Part shown: piece after piece, positions 45,512 to 55,432 of the stretch
Position numbering within the stretch: the stretch's first letter is position 1
How the letters are laid out: the number at the start of each line of letters is the position of its first letter
DNA from: Aureimonas sp. ME7
GTDB taxonomy: Bacteria; Pseudomonadota; Alphaproteobacteria; Rhizobiales; Rhizobiaceae
NCBI RefSeq assembly: GCF_903970965.1
Contig: NZ_CAJCKW010000003.1
Span: forward strand, 310,001 to 374,000
DNA length: 64,000 nucleotides
Direction: 5' to 3'
Translations under genes and position numbers: made by a program
Notes under the pieces: generated by a model
Told to the model about the DNA's origin: nothing
Seen by the model: only the letters and a program-made list of their open reading frames with translations
Databases searched by the model: none

Positions 45512-45536
45512 GGAACAAACCCTTGGGCAGCCCGTT
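45512..45536 (+). promoter_or_regulatory. Exact EcfG promoter upstream of HWE kinase
   Basis: GGAAC (45512-45516), a 16-nt spacer, CGTT (45533-45536), exact in both halves. Transcription would start near 45543, leaving a long leader of about 180 nt before the kinase ATG. The leader contains the candidate 43-codon frame listed next. Confidence 0.8.
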
Positions 45537-45600
45537 GCCGCTGAGGCCGCAAGGGCGGGCGCCATGCAGGCGCTCAAGGGTACGGAAAGGTTTGCGCATC

Positions 45601-45732
45601 ATGAGCGGAAGACGAAGCGGAGCCGAGCCGGGTGCCCGTTTTGGCGACGTCTTTCGATCGGCGTTCCCTCCCATCGCAGCGTCAGGGGGAGGGGTTCGGC
45701 CTTTCGGCTATCCGAGTGCGGTGTCATGGTAG
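45601..45732 (+). CDS. Candidate 43-residue leader protein overlapping kinase start
   Basis: ATG after GGAAAGG opens a 43-codon frame (MSGRRSGAEPGARFGDV start, FGYPSAVSW end). Its TAG stop overlaps the kinase ATG (ATGGTAG at 45726-45732), the arrangement of translationally coupled genes. The product is Gly/Arg/Ser-rich with no recognised domain. It could be a small protein or a coupling leader, or chance. Confidence 0.35.
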   Translation: MSGRRSGAEPGARFGDVFRSAFPPIAASGGGVRPFGYPSAVSW

Positions 45733-46691
45733 CATACAAGGCGCTGAAAGCGCTCGCGAACACCGAGATGACGCTGTTCGCGCAGGATCTCGAACTTCGA
45801 TATCTTTGGCTTTTCAACGCGGAAGGCTCTTGGTTGGCGGATGCCAAGACGGGCGACTCCGACCATGATTTCCTTCCCGTGCCGGCTGCCGAGAAGGCCA
45901 AGGCGATCAAGTCCGAGATCTTGAAGTCGGGCGCGCCGGTCCGGTTCGAGCTTCCCATCCTCAGTGGCGACAATGGACGTTGGTTCGACGTTCGCGTCGA
46001 CGTGGACCGCAACGACGAAGGCGAGATCATCGGACTGATCGGCACGTCCGTCGAGATCACCGACCAGAAGCGGCGCGAGGACACGCTGAAGACACTCCTT
46101 CGCGAGGTCGCGCATCGTTCGAAGAACCTGCTCGCCATCATCCAGAGTCTTGCCAGCCAGACTGCGCGCCATTCGGTGACGGTGCCGGAATTCCTGGTGC
46201 GTTTCCGCGGCCGGATCCAGTCGTTGGCCTCCTCGCAGGATATTGTGACCGATACGGACTGGCGCGGCGCCGATCTCTTCAGCCTCGTCACCATGCAGGT
46301 CGAGCGCTATGCGCCCGACGGGATGGACCAGATCCGCTTCGAGGGCGTTGACGTCTACCTTTCGCCAACGGCCGCGCTTCATGTCGGGCTGGCTCTCCAT
46401 GAACTCGCCGTGAATGCGGCCTCGTATGGTTCGCTTTCGGTGCCGGGCGGTCGCATCGCCATCGCTTCCACGTTGGAAACCAAGGAAGGCCAGACGTCGC
46501 TCATCCTGCGCTGGCAGGAATCCAACGGGCCGCGGGTTCGCGTCGACTACGATCCACGCTTCGGAACTTCGACGCTGGAGCGCATCGTGCCCAATTCCGT
46601 CGGCGGTGAGGCGCGGCTGGAATACCGGCCGGACGGCATCCAGTATTGGCTCCGCGTCCCGCGCAACCAGTTCGAGCTCGTCGACGACTGA
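45726..46691 (+). CDS. HWE-type sensor histidine kinase with PAS domain
   Basis: A 321-residue soluble kinase. An N-terminal PAS-like sensor (LFAQDLELRYLWLFN, FDVRVDVDRNDEGEIIGLIGTSVEITD) is followed by the phospho-acceptor VAHRSKNLLAIIQSLASQTA (His130) and an HWE-type ATPase (LHVGLALHELAVNAASYGSLS, and the W-x-E in LRWQES). HWE/HisKA_2 kinases act as PhyK, phosphorylating PhyR. Location next to phyR and an EcfG promoter support that role. Start at 45726 has only a weak ribosome site. Confidence 0.88.
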   Translation: MVAYKALKALANTEMTLFAQDLELRYLWLFNAEGSWLADAKTGDSDHDFLPVPAAEKAKAIKSEILKSGAPVRFELPILSGDNGRWFDVRVDVDRNDEGEIIGLIGTSVEITDQKRREDTLKTLLREVAHRSKNLLAIIQSLASQTARHSVTVPEFLVRFRGRIQSLASSQDIVTDTDWRGADLFSLVTMQVERYAPDGMDQIRFEGVDVYLSPTAALHVGLALHELAVNAASYGSLSVPGGRIAIASTLETKEGQTSLILRWQESNGPRVRVDYDPRFGTSTLERIVPNSVGGEARLEYRPDGIQYWLRVPRNQFELVDD

Positions 46692-46854
46692 TCGGTCTCG
46701 CGGCTCGACGAAACCCTCCCGCAAGTCGCGGCCTTCATCCCGAAATCGGCGCGACATCACGCCGAAAATCCTGCCCGCCATTCTTGCCCCATTCGATCCG
46801 CCGGAACCCTGAGGGAGGCTGGCGGGTTTGTGGAGGACGGAAAGGATCGGTCCC

Positions 46855-47145
46855 ATGGAACACGTCGCGGCTCTGATGCTCTTGGTAGGATGCTCGTCGG
46901 ATGCATCCGTCTGCACGCAAATTGCCGTGCCGCAGCCGATCTATCGCAGCGTGGCGGAATGCGAGAGCGCCATGCCGCTGGCCCAGCGTTTTTCGGCGAC
47001 CTACGACCGCAAGGTCGTGGGAACCTGCACAGGACTGAGCGCGGCCGAACTTGAAAGCTCGCCCTCGGTGGAATGGGCGGTCAGCCGCTCCGGCCGGTTG
47101 AGCGTGATGCTGACCGATCCTCCGGCGCTTCTCGCCTCGCGCTGA
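46855..47145 (+). CDS. Small exported hypothetical protein (96 aa)
   Basis: A 96-residue protein with GGAAAGG upstream. N-terminus EHVAALMLLVGCSSDASVC has a short hydrophobic stretch and LVGC, which might act as a lipobox, though the signal is short. Cysteines (SVCTQI, ECESAM, GTCTGL) could form disulfides. Family not recognised. Confidence 0.6.
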   Translation: MEHVAALMLLVGCSSDASVCTQIAVPQPIYRSVAECESAMPLAQRFSATYDRKVVGTCTGLSAAELESSPSVEWAVSRSGRLSVMLTDPPALLASR

Positions 47146-47229
47146 TAGGGCGAGCCTCGTCCGATCTGGACGCGAAGGGTGCCCGTGCTATCTAGCGTCG
47201 CGGGACACGCTTCTGAGGAATTGCATTTC

Positions 47230-47511
47230 ATGAGATCGATGATCATGGCCGCCGTGGCGGCAAGCACGTTGGCACTGACCGGTTGCCAGTCGGTGGATCG
47301 CAACGTCGCGGTGCCGGCCGGCATCGGTGCGCTCGGCGGCGCGGCGATCGGCGCGGGCATTTCGGGCAACGCGCGCGGCGCTCTGATCGGTGCGGCGGTC
47401 GGCGGCGCCGGTGGTGCGCTGCTGGGCGCGGCGACCAACCGCCCGGGCCAGTGCGTGTATCGCGACGGCCGTGGCCAGCGCTATTACGCCGAATGCCCGG
47501 CCGGCTACTGA
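47230..47511 (+). CDS. Glycine-zipper lipoprotein (93 aa)
   Basis: A 93-residue lipoprotein with GAGGAA upstream. The signal ends in the lipobox LTGC (Cys20). A glycine zipper (GIGALGGAAIGAGISG, then ALIGAAVGGAGGALLGAA) should span or insert in a membrane. The C-terminal QCVYRDGRGQRYYAECPAGY module is shared with the next gene. Envelope role likely. Confidence 0.8.
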   Translation: MRSMIMAAVAASTLALTGCQSVDRNVAVPAGIGALGGAAIGAGISGNARGALIGAAVGGAGGALLGAATNRPGQCVYRDGRGQRYYAECPAGY

Positions 47512-47596
47512 CCCACCGGACAATGCATGGGAAGGCGGCGGCTTCTGCCGGCGCCTTCCCCTCCTCCCTAGCGCCGGCTGGCGGGCAAGCTTTCGA

Positions 47597-47887
47597 ATGA
47601 TGGTCGATCCTCGCACATCTCCCGCACGAAACACGCGTCGGCTCGCCTGGGCCTGCGTCTTGTCCGTGCTGGCCCTGTCCGGTTGTCAGTCCGATCTGGC
47701 GCCTGCGGTGTTCGGCTTCGGATCGGGCGGTGTTTCCACCTACGCTCCCGGCACGCTTCCGGTCGTCGAAGCGCATCCCGGCGATCGCCTGATCGGGCGC
47801 TCGGGAACGGAGCGCGGGCGTTGCATCTTTGAAAACGCCGCGGGCAACCGGTTTCGCGCCGATTGCCCGGATGGGTTCTCGTTGTAA
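47597..47887 (+). CDS. Small lipoprotein sharing the C-terminal Cys motif (96 aa)
   Basis: A 96-residue lipoprotein. The signal (RRLAWACVLSVLALSGC) ends in LSGC. A Gly/Ser/Pro-rich middle is followed by RCIFENAAGNRFRADCPDGF, clearly related to the end of the preceding lipoprotein (C-[VI]-[YF]-x5-G-x-R-[FY]-x-A-[DE]-C-P-x-G). The middle lacks the glycine zipper. The ribosome site is weak, so the start is provisional. Confidence 0.7.
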   Translation: MMVDPRTSPARNTRRLAWACVLSVLALSGCQSDLAPAVFGFGSGGVSTYAPGTLPVVEAHPGDRLIGRSGTERGRCIFENAAGNRFRADCPDGFSL

Positions 47888-47960
47888 CGGGGGCATCTTC
47901 CTTTCCGAGCGAACTGGAGCGCCGTCTGAGAGCTGTCGCTTCGACCGCATGGTCTAACCA

Positions 47961-48692
47961 TTAAGCCTGAGACCGAGCTTTTATCTCCCGGATCGCCACT
48001 TCGAACTGCGCCCTCGTCGAGACAGGCGTGGAGAAGTCCACACGCTCGATTGCTCCGTCCCGTTCGAGGTTCAGCCCTTCCGCATCGATCGAAACCACGC
48101 GGATCGGGGCGGCGTCGGACGCAGCGCCGGTTAGTGCCGTTTCGGCGAAGCACCGCAGCGCCTCCTCTTCTTGCAAGATTTCGACGGGCATATCGCGGCG
48201 GAGGTCCTCGGGACCCATCCGGTAAGCCCGAGCGAAGCCGGCGTTCAGGAGGCCGGCAGCGATTTCCACTCGCAAGAACGCGAAGTCCGCGAAACCGACA
48301 TAGAGCGATGCGGACGGGTGCCGCGTGAGGAAACGGCGCGATATCCGTTCATACGCTTCGTCCTTCGTGTCGATCGTCCATGCTCGCCCTTGGAGAGCGA
48401 GGCGGGGCTGACGCAACGGGTCGCCGTCGCCCGGTTCGCCTACCAGAAGCGAAAGGCGGTTGTCGGTGGCGATCGCTCGCGTATGGGCGGAAAGCTGCGA
48501 AAGAAGAAGGATCGGCGCACCGTCGAGATCGGTGCCGAGAAGAACGCGGGCCGCGAGCGGGAAACCATCGTCGGGGTCGAGGCAGCCGAGCACCGCGTGT
48601 CCGACGCCGCGCACGAGGCGGCGGGCCAGCGCGCGTGCCTGATCGTCGGGCGGCAGATGGGGGGATGTCGGCGGTGAACCGGTGTCCGCCAT
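47961..48692 (-). CDS. HugZ-family haem-utilisation-like protein
   Basis: A 243-residue protein with a split-barrel FMN-binding-like domain (ARALARRLVRGVGHAVLGCL, GAPILLLSQLSAHTRAIATD) and a C-terminal helical DUF2470-type domain (LRRDMPVEILQEEEALRCF). Such proteins include HugZ, a haem oxygenase, and pyridoxamine-oxidase-like relatives. Typical is RISRRFLTRHPSASLYVGF. No haem-uptake genes lie nearby, so the substrate is uncertain. Confidence 0.82.
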   Translation of the reverse strand: MADTGSPPTSPHLPPDDQARALARRLVRGVGHAVLGCLDPDDGFPLAARVLLGTDLDGAPILLLSQLSAHTRAIATDNRLSLLVGEPGDGDPLRQPRLALQGRAWTIDTKDEAYERISRRFLTRHPSASLYVGFADFAFLRVEIAAGLLNAGFARAYRMGPEDLRRDMPVEILQEEEALRCFAETALTGAASDAAPIRVVSIDAEGLNLERDGAIERVDFSTPVSTRAQFEVAIREIKARSQA

Positions 48693-48798
48693 ATGGTGAT
48701 CTCTCCCCTTCGCGAGGAAAATTCCCTATCTGCAGGAGCCAAGGCAAACAAGCATGGCGCGCCGGCTTGGGTCAAAGCGCAGGAAACGGAGCCCGACG

Positions 48799-49968
<1,170 letters not shown>

Positions 49969-50071
49969 AGAATCAAAATAGTCTCTTGCATCATGGCGAG
50001 GTTATGGTCGAAAAACGCGCTTCCGACGGCGATGCAGCCGTCTTAGGCACGTTCATGGGAGAACGCGTTTC

Positions 50072-51667
50072 ATGGGTCTGACCAAGAAGCTCCTGGCGGC
50101 GACGGCGATCGTCCTCGCGCTCGGGTCCGCCGCTTCGGCGAAAACCTTCGTCTTCTGCTCGGAAGGCTCGCCCGAGGGCTTCGATCCCGGCCTCTACACG
50201 GCTGGAACGACGTTCGACGCCTCGGCGCATCCGGTGTTCAACCGGCTGGCCGAGTTCAAGAAGGGCACCACGGAAACCGAGCCGGGCCTTGCGGAAAGCT
50301 GGGAAGTTTCGGACGACGGGCTCCAGTACACGTTCAAGCTGCGCCCGGGCGTCAAGTTCCACTCCAACGCCTCGTTCACGCCGACGCGCGACATGAACGC
50401 CGACGACGTCGTGTTCTCGTTCGACCGTCAGGCCAATGCCGAGAACCCCTGGCACCAGTACGTGTCGGGTGCGTCGTGGGAGTATTACTCCTCGATGTCG
50501 ATGCCCGACATCGTGAAGACGATCGAGAAGATGGACGACATGACCGTCCGCTTCACCCTGAACGAGCCCTATGCGCCGTTCATCGCCAATGTCGCGATGC
50601 CCTTCGCCTCCATCGTCTCGAAGGAATACGCCGACAAGCTGGCTGAAGCCGGCAATCAGGCGCAGTTCAACCAGCAGCCGATCGGCACCGGACCCTTCCA
50701 GTTCGTCGCCTACCAGCCCGACGCGGTGATCCGCTACCAGGCCTTCGCCGACTACTGGAACGGCAAGCAGCCGATCGACGACCTCGTCTTCGCCATCACC
50801 AAGGACGCCTCCGTGCGCCAGCAGCGCTTGGCGGCCGGCGAGTGCCATCTGATGGCCTATCCGAACCCGGCCGACGTGCCGGCGCTCCAGCAGAACGCCG
50901 ACCTCAAGGTCGACGAGCAGGAAGGCCTGAACGTCGGCTACTTCGCCTACAACACGAAGCAGGCGCCGTTCGACAAGCCGGAAGTGCGCCGCGCGCTCAA
51001 CATGGCGATTGACAAGGACGCCATCGTCCAGGCCGTCTACCAGGGCGCCGGGCAGAAGGCCAAGGCGCCGATCCCGCCGACCATGTGGAGCTATAACGAC
51101 CAGCTCGTGGACGACAAGTACGACCCGGAAGCGGCCAAGAAGATGCTGGACGAAGCCGGCGTCAAGGACCTTTCGATGAAGGTGTGGGCGATGCCCGTGT
51201 CGCGCCCCTACAACCCGAACGCCGCGCGCATGGCCGAGCTGATCCAGGCGGACTTCGCCAAGGTCGGCGTCAAGGTCGAGATCGTCACCTACGAGTGGGG
51301 CGAGTATCTCGAGCGCTCCAAGGCGGAAGACCGCGACGGCGCCGTGCTGCTCGGCTGGACGGGCGACAACGGCGACCCGGACAACTTCCTGGCGGTTCTT
51401 CTCGGCTGCGACGCGGTGGGCAACGCCAACCGGGCGCAGTGGTGCAACGAGGACTTCAACAAGCTGATCCTCGAAGCCAAGACCAAGCCGACGCAGGACG
51501 AGCGCGCCAAGCTCTACGAACAGGCGCAGGTCATCTTCAAGGAGCAGGCGCCCTGGGCGACGATTGCCCATTCGGTGGTCTACGTCCCGATGCGCAAGAA
51601 CGTCACCGGCTTCGTGCAGAGCCCGCTCGGCGACTACACGTTCGACGGCGTCGACATCACCGAGTAA
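50072..51667 (+). CDS. dppA: Dipeptide ABC transporter, periplasmic binding protein
   Basis: A 531-residue SBP_bac_5 protein very close in pattern to E. coli DppA: KTFVFCSEGSPEGFDPGLYT, LNADDVVFSFDRQ-type segment MNADDVVFSFDRQANAENP, and MPVSRPYNPNAARMAELIQA. The signal peptide is LLAATAIVLALGSAASA. It binds dipeptides or haem-like ligands in the periplasm. It is first in dppABCDF, separated from dppB by a hairpin, as expected for an abundant binding protein. Confidence 0.93.
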   Translation: MGLTKKLLAATAIVLALGSAASAKTFVFCSEGSPEGFDPGLYTAGTTFDASAHPVFNRLAEFKKGTTETEPGLAESWEVSDDGLQYTFKLRPGVKFHSNASFTPTRDMNADDVVFSFDRQANAENPWHQYVSGASWEYYSSMSMPDIVKTIEKMDDMTVRFTLNEPYAPFIANVAMPFASIVSKEYADKLAEAGNQAQFNQQPIGTGPFQFVAYQPDAVIRYQAFADYWNGKQPIDDLVFAITKDASVRQQRLAAGECHLMAYPNPADVPALQQNADLKVDEQEGLNVGYFAYNTKQAPFDKPEVRRALNMAIDKDAIVQAVYQGAGQKAKAPIPPTMWSYNDQLVDDKYDPEAAKKMLDEAGVKDLSMKVWAMPVSRPYNPNAARMAELIQADFAKVGVKVEIVTYEWGEYLERSKAEDRDGAVLLGWTGDNGDPDNFLAVLLGCDAVGNANRAQWCNEDFNKLILEAKTKPTQDERAKLYEQAQVIFKEQAPWATIAHSVVYVPMRKNVTGFVQSPLGDYTFDGVDITE

Positions 51668-51688
51668 TCGGCTCGAATCTCATCCGGG

Positions 51689-51720
51689 AAAGGGGAGCGG
51701 CACCACGCCGTTCCCCTTTT
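51689..51720 (+). terminator. Intercistronic hairpin after dppA
   Basis: AAAGGGGAGCGGC (51689-51701) pairs with GCCGTTCCCCTTTT (51707-51720) around a 5-nt loop with one G-U pair. The T-rich end makes it terminator-like. It probably lowers expression of dppBCDF relative to dppA or protects the dppA message. Confidence 0.75.
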
Positions 51721-51805
51721 CGTTTGGACGGAATCGCGGTTTCCGGTACGGTTCCGTCATCAGTCGCCCATGTGCGGCATCAGGACCCTCAGAGGCCCAT
51801 ACTTC

Positions 51806-52813
51806 ATGTTTCGCTTCATCGTTGCGCGCTTCGGCGTCCTCGTTCCGACCTTTGTCGGCGTGGCGATCGTCGCCTTTTCCTTCATCCGCCTCCTGCCGGG
51901 CGATCCGGTCACGCTGATGGCGGGCGAGCGCGGCATCTCGGCCGAGCGCCATGCGCAGCTGACCGCCGCGCTCGGCTACGACCAGCCGCTGCCGATCCAG
52001 TTCTGGCACTATCTCGTCGGTCTGTTCGGGGGCGACTTCGGCACCTCGATCGTCACAAGGCGACCGGTTCTCACCGAGTTCATGACCCTGTTTCCGGCGA
52101 CCGTCGAGCTGTCGCTCTTCGCCATCCTGATCGCGGTCGCGCTCGGCGTGCCGGCCGGTGTCTTCGCGGCCGTGAAACGCGGCTCCTGGGCGGACCAGAC
52201 AATCATGGGAACGGCGCTCGTCGGCTACTCCATGCCGATCTTCTGGTGGGGCCTCCTCCTCATCATCCTGTTTTCGGGAACGCTCGGCTGGACCCCGGTT
52301 TCGGGCCGCATCTCGCTTCTCTACTTCTTCCCGCCGGTCACCGGCTTCATGCTGATCGACAGCCTCCTTTCCGGACAGGCCGGTGCCTTCAAGTCGGCGA
52401 TCAGCCATCTCATCCTGCCGGGTGTGGTTCTGGCCACCATTCCGCTCGCCGTGATCGCGCGCCAGACGCGCTCGGCCATGCTGGAGGTGCTGAGCGAGGA
52501 CTACGTGCGCACGGCGCGCGCCAAGGGACTGCGAGCCAATCGCGTCATCGGCATCCACGCCTTGCGCAACGCCCTCATCCCCGTGGTGACGACGATCGGC
52601 CTGCAGATCGGCGTGATGATGGCGGGCGCGATCCTGACCGAGACGATCTTCTCCTGGCCGGGCATCGGCAAGTGGATGGTGGATTCGGTGTTTCGCCGGG
52701 ACTACCCGGTGGTGCAGGGCGGCCTGCTCCTGATCGCCATCGTGGTGATGGTGGTCAATCTCGTGGTCGATCTTCTCTACGGCCTGATCAATCCTCGCGT
52801 TCGAGCCCGGTAG
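51806..52813 (+). CDS. dppB: Dipeptide ABC transporter permease
   Basis: A 335-residue permease with six helices. N-terminus FIVARFGVLVPTFVGVAIVAF, then FIRLLPGDPV. The EAA motif is YVRTARAKGLRANRVIGIHALRN. The ATG at 51806 follows GAGG. It pairs with DppC. Confidence 0.93.
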   Translation: MFRFIVARFGVLVPTFVGVAIVAFSFIRLLPGDPVTLMAGERGISAERHAQLTAALGYDQPLPIQFWHYLVGLFGGDFGTSIVTRRPVLTEFMTLFPATVELSLFAILIAVALGVPAGVFAAVKRGSWADQTIMGTALVGYSMPIFWWGLLLIILFSGTLGWTPVSGRISLLYFFPPVTGFMLIDSLLSGQAGAFKSAISHLILPGVVLATIPLAVIARQTRSAMLEVLSEDYVRTARAKGLRANRVIGIHALRNALIPVVTTIGLQIGVMMAGAILTETIFSWPGIGKWMVDSVFRRDYPVVQGGLLLIAIVVMVVNLVVDLLYGLINPRVRAR

Positions 52814-52823
52814 GAGAGACCGC

Positions 52824-53765
52824 ATGTCCCATATCGAAGCTCAGGAAGCGGAAGCCGGCGTCGGCGCGCTGATCCCCGATCGCATTCCGGCTGGCGGTGA
52901 GCGCCGCCGGATGCTCAAGGAGTTCTGGTACTACTTCTCCGTCAACCGGGGGGCCGTCGCCGGCCTCGTCGTGTTCGCGATCGTTGTTCTCGTCGCCTTC
53001 CTGGCACCCGTGATCGCCCCTCACGATCCGACCGCGCAGAACCGCGCGGCGCTGCTCATGCCGCCGGTCTTCATGGAAGGCGGGCAATGGTCCTACATCC
53101 TCGGAACCGACGCGGTCGGGCGCGATATCCTGTCCCGCCTGATCTATGGCGCGCAGTATTCGCTGTTCATCGGCACGTTCGTCGTGATCCTCGCCGTGTC
53201 CACCGGCATCGTTATCGGTCTGGTCGCCGGCTACTTCCGGGGCTGGGTCGATACCGTGATCATGCGGGTGATGGATGTCATCCTGGCGTTTCCCTCGCTG
53301 CTTCTGGCGCTCGTTCTCGTCGCGATCCTCGGGCCCGGCCTCGTCAACGCGATGATCGCGATCGCATTGGTGCTGCAGCCCCATTTCGTGCGCCTGACAC
53401 GCGCGTCGGTGATGGCCGAGAAGGAGCGCGAATACGTCACCGCCGCGCGCGTCGTCGGCGCGGGTCCCCTGCGGCTGATGTTCAAGACCATCCTGCCGAA
53501 CTGCCTGGGGCCGCTGATCGTCCAGGCGACTCTCTCCTTCTCCAACGCCATTCTCGATGCCGCGGCGCTGGGCTTCCTCGGCCTCGGCGCCCAGCCGCCG
53601 ACGCCCGAATGGGGCACGATGCTGGCCGAAGCGCGCGAATTCGTGTTGCGCGCCTGGTGGGTGGTGACCTTTCCGGGTCTCGCCATCCTCGTCACGGTGC
53701 TCGCCATCAACCTGATCGGCGACGGCCTGCGCGATGCGCTGGACCCGAAGATGCGCCGGAGCTGA
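52824..53765 (+). CDS. dppC: Dipeptide ABC transporter permease
   Basis: A 313-residue permease. It has an N-terminal OppC_N-like segment, then [17 protein letters not shown] and an EAA motif [20 protein letters not shown]. About six helices. Ten bases after dppB, GGAG upstream. DppB/DppC form the channel. Confidence 0.93.
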   Translation: MSHIEAQEAEAGVGALIPDRIPAGGERRRMLKEFWYYFSVNRGAVAGLVVFAIVVLVAFLAPVIAPHDPTAQNRAALLMPPVFMEGGQWSYILGTDAVGRDILSRLIYGAQYSLFIGTFVVILAVSTGIVIGLVAGYFRGWVDTVIMRVMDVILAFPSLLLALVLVAILGPGLVNAMIAIALVLQPHFVRLTRASVMAEKEREYVTAARVVGAGPLRLMFKTILPNCLGPLIVQATLSFSNAILDAAALGFLGLGAQPPTPEWGTMLAEAREFVLRAWWVVTFPGLAILVTVLAINLIGDGLRDALDPKMRRS

Positions 53766-53773
53766 GACCGTCG

Positions 53774-54613
53774 ATGTCCCTTCTCGAAATCCGCAACCTC
53801 ACCGTTTCCTTCGACACGTCCTCCGGCCCGTTCAAGGCCGTGGACGGGATCGATCTCCATGTCGACCGTCAGGAAGTGCTGGCCATTGTCGGCGAGTCCG
53901 GCTCCGGCAAGTCGGTCGGCATGCTGGCGACCATGGGCCTCCTGCCCAAGACCGCGACGGTCACCGCCGATCGTCTCGCCTATGACGGGCGCGACCTCCT
54001 GACCCTGACCAAGCGCCAGCGGCGCGAGATCATCGGGCGCGACATCGCCATGATCTTCCAGGAGCCGATGGCCAGCCTCAACCCCTGCTTCACGGTCGGC
54101 TTCCAGCTGACCGAGACGCTGCGCTTCCATCTCGGTCTCGGCCGGGCGGCGCGACGCGCGCGGGCGATCGAGCTTCTCCAGGCGGTCGGCATTCCCGATC
54201 CGGAAAGCCGTATGTCGAGCTTCCCGCACCAGATGTCGGGCGGCCAGTGCCAGCGCGTGATGATCGCCATGGCCATCGCCTGCAACCCGAAGCTCCTGAT
54301 CGCCGACGAGCCGACGACGGCGCTCGACGTGACGATCCAGAAGCAGATCCTCGATCTTCTGGTGAACCTCCAGCGCGAGCACGGAATGGGGCTCATCATG
54401 ATCACCCACGACATGGGCGTCGTGGCGGAAACGGCGCACCGCGTCGTCGTCCAGTACAAGGGACGCAAGATGGAGGAGGCGGGCGTGCTCGAACTCTTCG
54501 AATCGCCGAAGAACCCCTACACCCGCGCGCTGCTCTCGGCGCTGCCGGAAAACGCCACGGGCGACCGCCTGCCGACGGTGGCCGATGCCATGGCTTTGGA
54601 GACTGCCCGATGA
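53774..54613 (+). CDS. dppD: Dipeptide ABC transporter ATP-binding protein
   Basis: A 279-residue ATPase. Walker [12 protein letters not shown]-loop [11 protein letters not shown], signature [16 protein letters not shown], Walker [14 protein letters not shown] and switch His MITHDMG. A C-terminal oligopeptide-transporter domain follows ([16 protein letters not shown]). Eight bases after dppC. Works as heterodimer with DppF. Confidence 0.95.
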   Translation: MSLLEIRNLTVSFDTSSGPFKAVDGIDLHVDRQEVLAIVGESGSGKSVGMLATMGLLPKTATVTADRLAYDGRDLLTLTKRQRREIIGRDIAMIFQEPMASLNPCFTVGFQLTETLRFHLGLGRAARRARAIELLQAVGIPDPESRMSSFPHQMSGGQCQRVMIAMAIACNPKLLIADEPTTALDVTIQKQILDLLVNLQREHGMGLIMITHDMGVVAETAHRVVVQYKGRKMEEAGVLELFESPKNPYTRALLSALPENATGDRLPTVADAMALETAR

Positions 54614-55428
54614 CCGCGGTTCTGGAAGCCCGGGGCCTCAAGCGCGACTATCTCGTGCCGCGCGGCCCCTTCTCGAGCCCCAAGGTGGTGCAGGCCGTGA
54701 AGGGCGTGAGCTTTTCGGTCGAGAAGGGCAAGACGCTGGCGATCGTCGGCGAATCGGGCTGCGGCAAGTCGACGCTCGCGCGCATCCTGACCCTGATCGA
54801 CGAGCCGACGGCGGGCGAGCTCTTCATCGACGGCGAGCCGATGCGCGTCGCCCGGGGCGTGACGGCCGAGATGCGCCGCAAGGTGCAGATCGTGTTCCAA
54901 AACCCCTATGGCTCGCTCAACCCGCGCCAGCGAATCGGCGACGTCCTGACCGAGCCGCTTCTTCTCAACACCGACATGGGTGCGGCGGAGCGGCGCGAGC
55001 GCGCCCTAGCCATGCTGGTGAAGGTCGGGCTGGGACCGGAGCACTTCAACCGGTATCCGCATATGTTCTCGGGCGGCCAGCGCCAGCGCATCGCCATCGC
55101 GCGCGCCTTGATGTTATCGCCCAGCCTCCTCGTGTTGGACGAGCCCGTGTCGGCGCTCGATCTGTCGGTCCAGGCGCAGATCCTCAACCTTCTCGCCGAC
55201 CTTCAGGACGAGTTCGGCCTGACCTACGTCTTCATCAGCCACGATCTGTCGGTGGTGCGCTACATCGCCGACAAGGTGATGGTAATGTACTACGGCGAGG
55301 TGGTGGAATACGGCACGCGCGACGAGGTCTTCGCCGCGCCGAGCCACGACTACACCAAGAAGCTCTTCGCCTCGACGCCGCGGGCCGATGTCGACAGCAT
55401 CCGCGCGCGCATGGCCGCGCGGGCCTGA
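54610..55428 (+). CDS. dppF: Dipeptide ABC transporter ATP-binding protein
   Basis: A 272-residue ATPase overlapping dppD as ATGA. Walker [11 protein letters not shown]-loop [11 protein letters not shown], signature [15 protein letters not shown], Walker [14 protein letters not shown], switch His FISHDLS. Complete, with the C-terminal segment [11 protein letters not shown]. Last gene of dppABCDF; it ends 4 bases from the convergent ProV-like gene. Confidence 0.95.
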   Translation: MTAVLEARGLKRDYLVPRGPFSSPKVVQAVKGVSFSVEKGKTLAIVGESGCGKSTLARILTLIDEPTAGELFIDGEPMRVARGVTAEMRRKVQIVFQNPYGSLNPRQRIGDVLTEPLLLNTDMGAAERRERALAMLVKVGLGPEHFNRYPHMFSGGQRQRIAIARALMLSPSLLVLDEPVSALDLSVQAQILNLLADLQDEFGLTYVFISHDLSVVRYIADKVMVMYYGEVVEYGTRDEVFAAPSHDYTKKLFASTPRADVDSIRARMAARA

Positions 55429-55432
55429 GGTT

